A stretch of 64,000 nucleotides of DNA, taken from positions 1 through 64,000 of the forward strand of contig JAEIOD010000019.1 in NCBI GenBank assembly GCA_016342415.1, written 5' to 3'. The stretch is from Clostridiales bacterium (GTDB taxonomy: Bacteria > Bacillota > Clostridia > Peptostreptococcales > Acidaminobacteraceae). The translations under genes were made by a program, and so were the position numbers. This document shows positions 22,720-32,077 of the stretch, in pieces. The notes below the pieces were generated by a model. It had not been told where the DNA came from, searched no databases, and saw only the letters and a list, made by a program, of their open reading frames with translations. Position 1 is the stretch's first letter. The number at the start of each line of letters is the position of its first letter.

Positions 22720-23931
22720 ATGAAAATCAACAGAGAGCAATTAATGGTTAAATTAGCAAAGGCATCATCAATCGCGAATTACAAAGAAGCAAAAGGTATT
22801 ATCAAGCTAAGTATTAAGAAAAGCGAAGGCGAAACAGAGAACATGCATGATGTAAGTTTCTTTGGTGCTGATGGCATTAATACAGCGATTACTACCTTAA
22901 AACTGGAAACAGGGAATGCTAATATCGGTGATTACTTCATCGATGCTAATAAGATTTTAGGATACTTAAAGAACTTGGGTTTTTATGGTGCTGAAGAGGT
23001 AATCTTAGAATTTACAGATAAGATTACAATTAAAACTGATAAAACTCAGTTTGAATTCCCACTGGAAAACCCAAAGAGTTACCCTGAAATGCCTGCAATG
23101 AAGTTTGATGAAGATCAAGAGTTTATGATGATTAGTGTAGATTCTAAGATTTTCGTTAACAGACTTTCTACACTTTCTAAGACCATATCTCATGACACAT
23201 CAAGACCAATCTTACAATATGCTAATATCCATGTAAGTGGTACTGATATGAACATGATTACAACAGATGGTTTTAGAGTATCTATGGCAATCATTGATTG
23301 TGTTGGTTTAAATGGTTTAACTCAAAAGCCCATAGAGGAAGTACAAGAGCTTAATGTTAACCCAGTGGTTTTATCTCGACTATTAACTGCTGAAGATGGT
23401 ATAAACATCGACTTGATCGTTAGTAAAGATTATATCTATGCTATGGATAATGAGGGTGTAATTACTATGAAGGTAATGAATGGTGAATACTTAAACGCAA
23501 GACAATATCTTGAGCCAGTAGATTTCACTCAGGAAGTACCTTTTCAATCAGTATTAACAGTCGGTACTCAGGAGCTTACTCAAGCTTTAAAATTAATTAA
23601 AGCTGGTATAGTAAATGAGAAAGAAAAACTCGTTCAGTTTAATCTTCAAGCAGATAGTTTAAACGTTTCCACATCTAAGACTAATGGTGTTGTAGATGAA
23701 AAGGATGAGAAATCAAAGACCGGTAAAGATAGTGGTACTATTAATATTACTGGTAGTTTAAAAGGAGCACCTATTAAGATCAAGTTTGATAACAATAAGC
23801 TAGATGTCTTAAACAACGGACCAAAGCAAATTAGAATGTGTTTCATGTCTAGTGAAATGCCTATCTATGTGTTTGATGCACAAGAGGATAAAGATCATAA
23901 ATTTGTTTTAATGGTGTTGCCTGTAAGATAG
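22720..23931 (+). CDS. dnaN: DNA polymerase III sliding clamp (beta subunit)
   Basis: The 403-residue protein has the three-domain beta-clamp plan: MKINREQLMVKLAKASSI at the start, a middle domain with LSKTISHDTSRPILQYA and ITTDGFRVSMA, and the C-terminal end IYVFDAQEDKDHKFVLMVLPVR in the place of the usual VMPMR tail. It holds DNA polymerase on its template. It has a strong AAGGAGG site at 22720. A clamp encoded on a mobile element implies that the element brings part of its own replication machinery; it is somewhat longer than host clamps (about 370 residues), with an insertion around residues 330-350. Confidence 0.9.
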   Translation: MKINREQLMVKLAKASSIANYKEAKGIIKLSIKKSEGETENMHDVSFFGADGINTAITTLKLETGNANIGDYFIDANKILGYLKNLGFYGAEEVILEFTDKITIKTDKTQFEFPLENPKSYPEMPAMKFDEDQEFMMISVDSKIFVNRLSTLSKTISHDTSRPILQYANIHVSGTDMNMITTDGFRVSMAIIDCVGLNGLTQKPIEEVQELNVNPVVLSRLLTAEDGINIDLIVSKDYIYAMDNEGVITMKVMNGEYLNARQYLEPVDFTQEVPFQSVLTVGTQELTQALKLIKAGIVNEKEKLVQFNLQADSLNVSTSKTNGVVDEKDEKSKTGKDSGTINITGSLKGAPIKIKFDNNKLDVLNNGPKQIRMCFMSSEMPIYVFDAQEDKDHKFVLMVLPVR

Positions 23932-23938
23932 AGAATAT

Positions 23939-23960
23939 CCCCCTAATATCATAGGGGGCA
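23939..23960 (+). terminator. CCCCCTA/TAGGGGG hairpin
   Basis: A GC-rich stem just after dnaN followed by CATTT; a probable terminator with a weak T-run. Confidence 0.6.
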
Positions 23961-23970
23961 TTTCCCTACA

Positions 23971-24020
23971 TTGTCTATTGTCTTTTGCAATCATTAGTGA
24001 TTTTGAAAGATAGTAGACAA
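23971..24020. repeat. 50-bp interrupted inverted repeat
   Basis: TTGTCTA (23971-23977) and TCTTT pair with AAAGA and TAGACAA (24014-24020) around an inner ATCA/TGAT stem. There is no T-run. It lies in the 325-bp gap in front of the secretion operon, next to two TGGGG promoters. It may be an operator or part of a transfer origin; neither is shown. Confidence 0.5.
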
Positions 24021-24044
24021 ACTTAAATAACTTCACAATTAATG

Positions 24045-24073
24045 TTGACAGAAAAACTGGGGTTTTTAATAAT
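24045..24073 (+). promoter_or_regulatory. TGGGG-spacer promoter 3
   Basis: TTGACA (24045-24050), 17-bp spacer with GGGG at bases 9-12, AATAAT (24068-24073). The 30 bp 24044-24073 are repeated exactly at 24127-24156. Confidence 0.7.
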
Positions 24074-24127
24074 AGATTTAAGGGAAAATTCCAAAATGAA
24101 ATAATTTCATATTATTGAAAAAATTAG

Positions 24128-24156
24128 TTGACAGAAAAACTGGGGTTTTTAATAAT
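24128..24156 (+). promoter_or_regulatory. TGGGG-spacer promoter 4
   Basis: Exact second copy of promoter 3, 83 bp downstream, with TTGACA (24128-24133) and AATAAT (24151-24156). The pair stands 100-200 bp before the first secretion gene, suggesting either two start points or cooperative binding of a regulator. Confidence 0.7.
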
Positions 24157-24255
24157 TAATAGTAGGTAGTAAATAAATCAAAATGTTAAGTTCATTACCA
24201 TTTTGATTAATAGAAAATTTATAACAAATAATTAGACATTCTAGGAGGAAACAAA

Positions 24256-24639
24256 ATGGGTAACTTAAGAAAAGTATTAGTATTATCTATGATCATGATG
24301 CTTGTATTATCATCATTTACATTAGCATTTGCTGATGATGTAAACGATTTAGAAGACTGGAAGAATGAGGCAACGGATACAGATGCATTAGGAACACTAG
24401 ATGATTCATTAAGAAACGTTGGTTTATCAGTTGATAATTTGGTTCAATTAGGAATAAGAATATTGATTTCCATTGTCGTTGGTCTATTAGCATTTAAATT
24501 CTTAATTAAGAAAGATGCAAAGGCAAAGCAGGAAATCAAAGTTGATGTTCTTCAAATCCTTGCAGCTACAATTGTAGCATACTTCGGTATCGATATTCTT
24601 ATTAAAGTTGTTAACATGTTCGGTGGCGCATTACTATAA
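24256..24639 (+). CDS. VirB2/TrbC-like pilin or channel subunit
   Basis: The 127-residue protein has a signal peptide (residues 1-27, cleavage near AFA), a short acidic segment, and two membrane segments (about 62-83 and 96-118), the plan of VirB2/TrbC-like subunits. It heads the secretion operon, where the major small subunit is normally encoded. TAGGAGG site. In Gram-positive systems such proteins probably form part of the membrane channel; a true pilus is not established. Confidence 0.65.
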   Translation: MGNLRKVLVLSMIMMLVLSSFTLAFADDVNDLEDWKNEATDTDALGTLDDSLRNVGLSVDNLVQLGIRILISIVVGLLAFKFLIKKDAKAKQEIKVDVLQILAATIVAYFGIDILIKVVNMFGGALL

Positions 24640-24656
24640 GTAGAGAAGGAGTTAAT

Positions 24657-24986
24657 ATGAGTAGAAGGTTACATAATTTTCCTCGAAGCTATAAAGGTGT
24701 AGGACAGTTTAATAGATACATTAATTTCACTTCTTTTGGATTACTTTTCCTTGGAGTAGTAATCTGGTTTACACTTAACTCAACACTCGGTTTATACATC
24801 CCTATAGCATCTAATGTTATAGGGTTTTTAGTAACGTTAGCGTTATATTTACTATACACAGTGAGTGTACCAATCGATTACTATAACAAGTTGGGTGGCG
24901 AGAGAGTATTTAAACTATTTTATTCTACATATATTCATAAGAAGAAAAATAAGATTTATGTGAAAGAGATAAGGAGAGAAGAATGA
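24657..24986 (+). CDS. VirB3/PrgI-like membrane protein
   Basis: A 109-residue protein with two close membrane segments (about residues 28-46 and 52-76) and positively charged ends, placed just before the coiled-coil and VirB4 genes. Size, topology and position match PrgI/VirB3-type inner-membrane subunits. It overlaps the next gene by 4 bp. Confidence 0.65.
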   Translation: MSRRLHNFPRSYKGVGQFNRYINFTSFGLLFLGVVIWFTLNSTLGLYIPIASNVIGFLVTLALYLLYTVSVPIDYYNKLGGERVFKLFYSTYIHKKKNKIYVKEIRREE

Positions 24987-25990
24987 TAAATACAATATCT
25001 TTATTGGCAACTGCATCAAATGGTGGTGGTTGGATGGAGTTTATTAATCAATACAGTGATTACTTAGGGCTTGCAAGTCTACTTTTAGTAGGTCTTATTG
25101 TTTTCATTATTTATTACATAAAAGAGAATCTATTTTCTAATACATCGAAAGTAACTGAAATGGATTTAAATACTGTAAAGACTGCGCCATCACAAGATTT
25201 GATTAACATTGATGATATTGGTCAAAACATGTTTATATCACATGAGACAGGTACGCATACTGGCGTTCTTGAAACAACAGGTATCCCATATAGAATACTA
25301 TCGGAACAAGAAAAAGATGGTGTTAATTCCGGTTACATTGGATTTTTAAATGCAATGAATTTTTCATTTTCTAAACATATCATGTCTAGAAAGATTGATA
25401 TTGAAAAAACAGAAAATATATACTCTGATGCGTATAATCAGAAGAAAGATCAATTAGAGCGATACATTGAAAGAAGTGGTGTAATTGAAAAGAGACTTAG
25501 TGATGTAAGTGAAGATGATTTACTCCATGAAGAATATGCTAAGCTGCAAAAGGAAATATTACTGCATGAAAAACATTTAGTTTATTTAGAAGCGCAAATG
25601 GACTACTTAGATACAACTACAAGTCGAATTTCGGGATCTACCAAATCAGTGTATTATGCAACAAGTGCAGAATTAGATGCAGAGGCTTTAAAAGGATTAG
25701 AACCAACAGAAGAGGTTTACGCATATGCAAATAACGTAGGTGATAAGACTATTGCCATGATGAACTCGTTAGCAAATATTGGTGTAAAATCAAAAGTACT
25801 AGACGATGTAGAGCTTTTAGATCTTGCTAGAACTCACTACAAGCCATCTACATCAAATAAATTCAAAACAAAGCATTTAGTTAACGAGTCAAACATTGAT
25901 GCAGATACTTTATTAAATATAGAAATATACGGTAGGATTAAATTACTTGAAGCTTTAAAGAAGGAGGCAGCTAATGGTTCAGAAAATTAA
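24983..25990 (+). CDS. single-pass membrane protein with coiled coil, transfer operon
   Basis: The 335-residue protein has one membrane segment near residues 28-48 and a long, charged cytoplasmic part with a likely coiled coil at about 140-215 (YNQKKDQLERYIERSGVIEKR onward). It overlaps both neighbours (4 and 17 bp), so it is translated together with the VirB3-like protein and VirB4. Such an intermediate gene is common before VirB4 in Firmicutes conjugation operons (TraC/TrsD-like); I cannot assign a precise family. Confidence 0.6.
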   Translation: MINTISLLATASNGGGWMEFINQYSDYLGLASLLLVGLIVFIIYYIKENLFSNTSKVTEMDLNTVKTAPSQDLINIDDIGQNMFISHETGTHTGVLETTGIPYRILSEQEKDGVNSGYIGFLNAMNFSFSKHIMSRKIDIEKTENIYSDAYNQKKDQLERYIERSGVIEKRLSDVSEDDLLHEEYAKLQKEILLHEKHLVYLEAQMDYLDTTTSRISGSTKSVYYATSAELDAEALKGLEPTEEVYAYANNVGDKTIAMMNSLANIGVKSKVLDDVELLDLARTHYKPSTSNKFKTKHLVNESNIDADTLLNIEIYGRIKLLEALKKEAANGSEN

Positions 25991-28187
25991 TCTCGAGAAG
26001 GCAAAAGAAGTGGCTAAGAAAACATCAAAAAAAGCAGTAGTTAAAAGCGCACGGTCTGCTAAAGAGACTAAGAAAACTATCAAAGATGCTTCTGATGCTT
26101 CTAAGAAAAAAAGTAAAAAAGACAAATCACCTAAGATTGTTAAACATGGTCCAAACGATTTAAGAAGTTTACTCGCTCCAGATGGTGCCAATCCTCTTAG
26201 TGCTAACCATATAGAAATAATAGATAATGGTAAGAGTTTCTTCTCTAGAAGTTTTTACATTAGTGTACTTCCAAAGCGTGGTAAATTCGCAGAAACGTTT
26301 GAAGATTTATTCAAATTTAGAAATTGTAATGCGACTGTTTATATTGATCCAATTAACACAGCTGAAGCTATTACTAAATTAGATAATAATCTGACAACGA
26401 TAGAGGCAGAGCAATTAGATGCTATGGATAAACATGATACAAACCGAGTAAGGAAACTTCGTGGTAAGTATCAGGAAGCAGAATTTTTCCAAAAGACATT
26501 AGAGGGAAGAGAAAACAAATCCTTCGATGTATCATTTGTTTTTTCATTAACAGAGAATAATCTAGAAGAGTTAGATAGAAGAACTTCAGAATTTGTATTT
26601 AAGGCTAGAGATAATGGTATAGAGTTAACTTCATTCTATGCTAATCAAGAAATGGCTTACAAGTTAAATAAACCTTTTAACATTAAGCAAGTATCAGGAT
26701 TTGCCACTAACTTACTTGTTGGTATTAAATCACATCCTATGGATCTGTATTCGTTATCAACTATATTTGCTCATACATCAACAGAGTTTTATCATGAGAA
26801 TGGTTTAGTTATCGGTAGAAACATTTTAACTGGTGGCCATCCTGTAGCGTATGATGTATATGATAAAAGTCATAGAAACCAAAACGTCTTTTTCGCTGGT
26901 GCGTCAGGTTCTGGTAAGTCTGCGACTATTAAGAAATTAATGAGACTACTAGCTACAATTTGTGATCATAAGTTTGTTGTTCTTGATGTTGAGAACATTA
27001 AGGGTAGAGGAGAGTTTAGTGATATCGTAGACGAACTTGGTGGTTACAGATTTGAGTTAAAGCCAGATAGTGATAAGATCATTAATCCATTCGAGATTAG
27101 TGATGAAGAAGTTTATAATGTAGAAACTAATTCATATAAGAAAACATTAAAATTAGTTGAGAAACTGCCTTATACTAGTAATATTATTCTTTCGCTTAAT
27201 AGTGGTAATAAACCAGTAGCACAATCAAATGTATTAGAAAGAATAGTAAATGATATTGTTCTTTCATTATATAAAGGTACAGGTTTAGTAGAGGGTGATC
27301 CTGAGTCACTATACAATACCGAAAATGTTGTATCTGATGGAAAAATGCAAGTTTTAAGAAAAAAGAAGACTTTACCAACATTAAGTGACTTTGTAATTCT
27401 GGCGGTTCAAAAGAAGTTGAAGAATGAAGAACCTGTTTATCATAATGAATATATCAATTTAATTGCTGGTTTAAGTAACTATGTTAAAGAAATAAATATT
27501 TGTGAGTTTGGATGTGGCAAAGTTTACACTTCTAAAGAAGTAATTGAGAACAAAGGTGTTTGCTCTTGTAATAAAGATATCAGTACAATGATTGGTGCGT
27601 TCAACTTCTTTGATGGTCAAACAACAAGCGACGATGAACTAACATTTGATAACTTTCCAATCATATCTATCGATGTTTCTAATGTACCTGCAGAGTATTT
27701 ATCGAAAGCAATGCTAACAGGTCTTAACTTCATAATGGAAACAATAATTAAAAGAAACTCAGAGAACGCAGAAACTGCAAAGAGAGTATCACTTGTTAAC
27801 GACGAGCAACATAAGACTTTTCACTTAGAAGCGAATAGAGCCATCATTACAACATCTGCAAGAATTCTTAGAAAACGTAATGCTGGTCTATGGTCGATTA
27901 CTCAATCTATTAATGATTACACTTTATATGATGATACTAAGACGATTGTTACACAGTCAGACTCAGCGTTTATATTTAAACATAAAAATGCAGATAGAAA
28001 ATCGCTCAAACTTTTACTAGATGATGTAAATGAGTCAGATTTAAACTTCATAACATCTGCAAGAATTGGTGAGGTCTTCTTATCCGATGCAGCAGGGAAA
28101 GCAAGAATAAAGATTGATCTATTACCAATTGAGATGGATTTTGCGAATACGAACTTAGAACTTGAGAAAAAAAGGAAAGCTATATGA
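25974..28187 (+). CDS. virB4: VirB4-type secretion ATPase
   Basis: The 737-residue protein is the motor ATPase of the channel. Walker A is GASGSGKS at residues 309-316, and a later VSLVNDEQHK supplies Walker B. The first 60 residues are a lysine-rich tail. An unusual insert at about residues 510-532 has cysteines 510, 514, 530 and 532 and probably binds zinc. Walker A sits somewhat nearer the N-terminus than in TraE/VirB4 of other systems. It overlaps the genes on either side. Start chosen from AAGGAGG. Confidence 0.88.
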   Translation: MVQKINLEKAKEVAKKTSKKAVVKSARSAKETKKTIKDASDASKKKSKKDKSPKIVKHGPNDLRSLLAPDGANPLSANHIEIIDNGKSFFSRSFYISVLPKRGKFAETFEDLFKFRNCNATVYIDPINTAEAITKLDNNLTTIEAEQLDAMDKHDTNRVRKLRGKYQEAEFFQKTLEGRENKSFDVSFVFSLTENNLEELDRRTSEFVFKARDNGIELTSFYANQEMAYKLNKPFNIKQVSGFATNLLVGIKSHPMDLYSLSTIFAHTSTEFYHENGLVIGRNILTGGHPVAYDVYDKSHRNQNVFFAGASGSGKSATIKKLMRLLATICDHKFVVLDVENIKGRGEFSDIVDELGGYRFELKPDSDKIINPFEISDEEVYNVETNSYKKTLKLVEKLPYTSNIILSLNSGNKPVAQSNVLERIVNDIVLSLYKGTGLVEGDPESLYNTENVVSDGKMQVLRKKKTLPTLSDFVILAVQKKLKNEEPVYHNEYINLIAGLSNYVKEINICEFGCGKVYTSKEVIENKGVCSCNKDISTMIGAFNFFDGQTTSDDELTFDNFPIISIDVSNVPAEYLSKAMLTGLNFIMETIIKRNSENAETAKRVSLVNDEQHKTFHLEANRAIITTSARILRKRNAGLWSITQSINDYTLYDDTKTIVTQSDSAFIFKHKNADRKSLKLLLDDVNESDLNFITSARIGEVFLSDAAGKARIKIDLLPIEMDFANTNLELEKKRKAI

Positions 28188-30373
28188 AGAATACAAAACG
28201 AATATTAATTTTAGTACTATTATTTTCATTCTTATTTAGTATATCAGCTTTTGCCATGGTTGAAGATGAAACGGCTGAACCTTCATTTTTTGAGGAAGTG
28301 CTAATTGGAGCTGCCAAATTCATTCCAAATCTAGTAGCAGATATGATTAGGGGATTAGGTGTGGACACAAATAATGTATATCTTCCAGGATCACCATTCC
28401 TGTTTTCATTTAGTCCAGATAATGTATTTGGTGCTTTTACAGCAAAGGCATATCCAATATTTAAGACAATTGCAATAATTATGGTGTCTCCAACTATAGG
28501 TCTTGTAGCTTTTAGTATTCTTACATCAAAGAGTGGACAATCACGATTAGAAGCATTCAATAAGATTAAAGTATTACTATTAGCAGTAGTAGCGATGTGG
28601 TTTTTACCTGATGTAATAGCTCAAATATTTGCCATTAGAAATGAATTAGCAATAGGAATGAGCAACTTTTTTGGGGGTGGAGAAGGAATAAGTTTCTTAG
28701 ATGAGATGGCTACCTTAGCTTATGCAGGAGACCTATTTGATGCGTTTATCTATTTAGCTTCCACGTTATTCACCTTATGGTTAATGTTTAACTATATTGG
28801 ATTAAGTTTTGGCTTTGCAATAGTTTTCTTATATACACCAATTGCTCTAATTTTAACACCTGCTAGATTTGGTAAACAAGTCTTTGGTGAGCTCATGAAA
28901 GACTTCGTAGGTTTTACTCTTACACCTTTGTTTGATATTACCTTACTTGGAGTAGTGGCTACCACTAGAGAAATCATGCCGAATTTCTCGTTAACTGGAA
29001 ACGCAAGTGCTTTGTTGCCGAATTTAATATCTGTTGCCTTAATTATGATGGTAATACCAGTTAGGAGTGGTCTGAAACAAAAGTTAGGATTTGGATCAGC
29101 ACTAGGAGATTCGTTGGGTACTGGATTAGCAATGGGTGCAATGGCAATGGTGATGCGTGGAGGTAAAAGAGGCAAATCAAGTACTGGTGGAGGGTCACAA
29201 GTAGATAGAAATGAAAAGACAGCTGATCAAACTCAAGAAGAAGCTGATTATTATGACCAATTACCTAGCCAAGAAGGTATGAGTTCAGCATCTGTAGATA
29301 ATACAGGTAGTTCAGATAGTATTGATTATCATGATGCTCTAGATGATATTGATTTTGCAGAAACTCCAAGAGGTCAATTTGTTAAAGATAATATTGATAA
29401 GTCATATTTTAATGAGTCTGATATTGGTGGTTTGAGTAATAAGGAAAGAGCATCCGTGTTAAATGCTAAAGCGAATGAACAACGACACAAAGATGAAGTA
29501 AATAAGCATAAACAACGATTCAAAACTGGTGCTAAAATTGCGGGTAGCGTGTATGGTGGTGCTTTGGGTGCCAGTGCTGGTATGTTTGGTGGAAGCAGAG
29601 GAATGCTTATGGGTGGATATGCTGGCGCCAAGGCAGGTAGTTTTGTAGCTGATAAAACAAGTAATGGTACAAGTGATTTATTTGGTAATACAGCTACTGG
29701 AGCGGTTAATCAGTCGCGCAAAGTATTAGCTGGTATGGCATGGAATCGTCAAAATGGTAATGTTTCTTCTGAGGATGAAGAAGTGCAACAAAATGCACAT
29801 GTGAATGTTGAAGATACCAATTATGGACTTTCGACTGACGTTCAAGTTGACTCAGGAAGTGTGAATGTTGATTCAGATGTAAATATGAATCAATCGGAAC
29901 CTAATTTTAACTTCAGTACAAATTTTGATAATGATCATGAGAGAGAGCAGAGTATTATTAGACAACTACATCAACAGAAAGACTTTAATAAGACATCTTT
30001 TAAAACTAATATAGGAAGACAGTATGATAAGGCTAGAGATCAAGTTAAAGAGAAGTATAATTCTGAGTTCGATAAAGACTGGACAGATACTAGTGTGTTC
30101 GAAAGGGCAGCCAAAGATTTAGTTGAGATTGATGAGATAGAGAAAGTGGTCCTAGGACAGTTCGACGGTGAAGTTGATTCAAAAGTACAAGATTATATTG
30201 ATGAAAATGTAGAACCCGTTAATACAATGACAAAAGAGCAGTTTAGTAGCTATCAAGAACAGCAAAAAGCAGACATGCGCAAAATTTATGAAGAATCAGC
30301 ATATAATGCACTTGATACGTCTGCTTTACTAGGTGTCGATATTTCTGAAATGCTTGAGGCAGAGTATGAATAA
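28184..30373 (+). CDS. VirB6-like polytopic channel protein
   Basis: The 729-residue protein begins with a signal-like segment and has about six further membrane segments up to residue 325. A hydrophilic half follows with an internal glycine/alanine-rich stretch (about 445-490, GSVYGGALGASAGMFGG) that could insert into membrane, and an acidic helical C-terminus. It fits the VirB6/TrbL group, which line the channel in the membrane. It starts with an ATGA overlap with virB4. Confidence 0.7.
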   Translation: MKNTKRILILVLLFSFLFSISAFAMVEDETAEPSFFEEVLIGAAKFIPNLVADMIRGLGVDTNNVYLPGSPFLFSFSPDNVFGAFTAKAYPIFKTIAIIMVSPTIGLVAFSILTSKSGQSRLEAFNKIKVLLLAVVAMWFLPDVIAQIFAIRNELAIGMSNFFGGGEGISFLDEMATLAYAGDLFDAFIYLASTLFTLWLMFNYIGLSFGFAIVFLYTPIALILTPARFGKQVFGELMKDFVGFTLTPLFDITLLGVVATTREIMPNFSLTGNASALLPNLISVALIMMVIPVRSGLKQKLGFGSALGDSLGTGLAMGAMAMVMRGGKRGKSSTGGGSQVDRNEKTADQTQEEADYYDQLPSQEGMSSASVDNTGSSDSIDYHDALDDIDFAETPRGQFVKDNIDKSYFNESDIGGLSNKERASVLNAKANEQRHKDEVNKHKQRFKTGAKIAGSVYGGALGASAGMFGGSRGMLMGGYAGAKAGSFVADKTSNGTSDLFGNTATGAVNQSRKVLAGMAWNRQNGNVSSEDEEVQQNAHVNVEDTNYGLSTDVQVDSGSVNVDSDVNMNQSEPNFNFSTNFDNDHEREQSIIRQLHQQKDFNKTSFKTNIGRQYDKARDQVKEKYNSEFDKDWTDTSVFERAAKDLVEIDEIEKVVLGQFDGEVDSKVQDYIDENVEPVNTMTKEQFSSYQEQQKADMRKIYEESAYNALDTSALLGVDISEMLEAEYE

Positions 30374-30408
30374 TCGTGAAAAAAAACTATTTCTGAGGTG
30401 CTTAATAT

Positions 30409-32070
30409 ATGATGCAAGCAGCTAAAAACAAAGTAAAGAAAAAATTAAAAAGAATTTTTTTATTTAATGTGCTTCCCTTGTTGCTATTAGTTATACTAGT
30501 AGCAGCTTTTGTTACCATGTTGTTAGAAATTCCAAAGCAAATAGATGAAGCATTAAGTAATTATTTTGGAGAAATGTTTGATAGTGTTGCATATGAGAAT
30601 TTATCGCTTACAGAATTGAGAGATTTCTTTCTGTCAGAACCTGATCTTAAGGGGCTAGAGGAACTACAGTCATCATTAATGCTTGCAAACTATATTGATT
30701 TATCTCTATCCTCAACATTAATAAAGAAAGATTCTGAAAAGGAATACTTAGTATATGAAGATAATAATGTACCAAGAGTTGATATGCAAGATTATACAGT
30801 GAATTATGAAGATTTGTCGAGTATCTATGCAATTCCATGGCAGTTGTTTGCAGCAGTCGATGTTATTAATATGAATTTCGGTATTGAAGAATTTTCCGAT
30901 GATGTACGCCTGACAAATGACAAATTAAGACCTCTATTTGATGGTAAAATAAATGTTGATTATGAACCTACTATATACAAGTCTACAACGGTAAGAAAAA
31001 CAATTGTAGAAACAACAACAACTTACACAGAAGAAATAATGGAAATTGAAATCCCATTTAGTGATAAAAAAATTAATGTACCTTATAAGAAAAAGCATAA
31101 AACTTCTGATACATGGACAGAAACGGTAGTTGAACGTTTACCAACAACTCTGTTTAACACAACTACTTATTATAATGCGAGTTATATAAACGAAATTGAA
31201 TATGAGCAAGATGTTGATAAATCAAAAGATAAATATACAGTTACTGATAATGAGGAGATAAAAGTTGTAAGAGAAGTTACAACAACAATAACAACGAAAA
31301 CACCTAAATATAAGAAACAGGATTATCAAAACAATCACTACTTTAGAGATGCTATTTTACTTTTGATTAGAGTTCAAGACAGGGATCTTTTTATGGAGAT
31401 AGTTAAAACTTATCCGTATACTGCAAACCTACAATTAGCTGCTGCTAATGCTTTTGATGCTGGTAGTTATTATATTACTGATGATTATGGACCAACAACA
31501 CATGATTTCGTGTACCCGAGGTTAAAGAGAAGTACTGATGGAAAGTATCATAGAGTTGATATTATTAATTTAGCAAAATCCCTTGAAGGTTTAGACTATT
31601 TCTGGGGTGGTAAATACAATAAAGTTGGGTATAAGTCCAATTGGGGTAGTCTAAGAGAAGTAACTTCTACAGGTACCTCTATGACTGGTCTATTGTTAAG
31701 AGATGGTTTAGATTGCTCTGGTTTTGTACAGTGGGTTTATAAAAATGCTGGACTTTCTATTGAGGCTGGTACATCTACAATGCTTAGTGGTAATCAGCTT
31801 GATGAAATTAGTTTAGATCAGATGTTACCAGGAGATTTAGGTTTTTATCATAATTATTCTAATGGTGAAACTGGAAATCACGTAGGTATATATTTAGGCT
31901 ATATTGATGGTAAACATTTATTCATTCATGCACAAGGTGCTCCTGGTGCTGCTGATGAGTTTCATACTACAGGTCAAGTAGTTATAAGTGCCTTAAATGA
32001 GAAACATAATGATTTCCCACCAGTTAGGTTTGCAAAGTTCTATAGATATAATGCAGAAACACTGCAATAG
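30409..32070 (+). CDS. NlpC/P60 cell-wall hydrolase of the transfer apparatus
   Basis: The 553-residue protein has a membrane segment at about residues 18-42, a long extracellular stretch with threonine-rich strands (about 195-305), and a C-terminal NlpC/P60 domain (about 385-545). The catalytic cysteine is in DCSGFV near residue 435, the histidine in GNHVGIY near 490, and the third polar residue is in FIHAQG near 507. It opens peptidoglycan for the conjugation channel, as VirB1-like proteins do. No separate lysozyme-like domain is visible. Confidence 0.85.
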   Translation: MMQAAKNKVKKKLKRIFLFNVLPLLLLVILVAAFVTMLLEIPKQIDEALSNYFGEMFDSVAYENLSLTELRDFFLSEPDLKGLEELQSSLMLANYIDLSLSSTLIKKDSEKEYLVYEDNNVPRVDMQDYTVNYEDLSSIYAIPWQLFAAVDVINMNFGIEEFSDDVRLTNDKLRPLFDGKINVDYEPTIYKSTTVRKTIVETTTTYTEEIMEIEIPFSDKKINVPYKKKHKTSDTWTETVVERLPTTLFNTTTYYNASYINEIEYEQDVDKSKDKYTVTDNEEIKVVREVTTTITTKTPKYKKQDYQNNHYFRDAILLLIRVQDRDLFMEIVKTYPYTANLQLAAANAFDAGSYYITDDYGPTTHDFVYPRLKRSTDGKYHRVDIINLAKSLEGLDYFWGGKYNKVGYKSNWGSLREVTSTGTSMTGLLLRDGLDCSGFVQWVYKNAGLSIEAGTSTMLSGNQLDEISLDQMLPGDLGFYHNYSNGETGNHVGIYLGYIDGKHLFIHAQGAPGAADEFHTTGQVVISALNEKHNDFPPVRFAKFYRYNAETLQ

Positions 32071-32077
32071 GAGTAAT

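Noticed and set aside
28180..28560. 126-codon minus-strand frame opposite the VirB6-like gene
   Set aside because: It is a shadow of the well-supported plus-strand gene, with no ribosome site or promoter.
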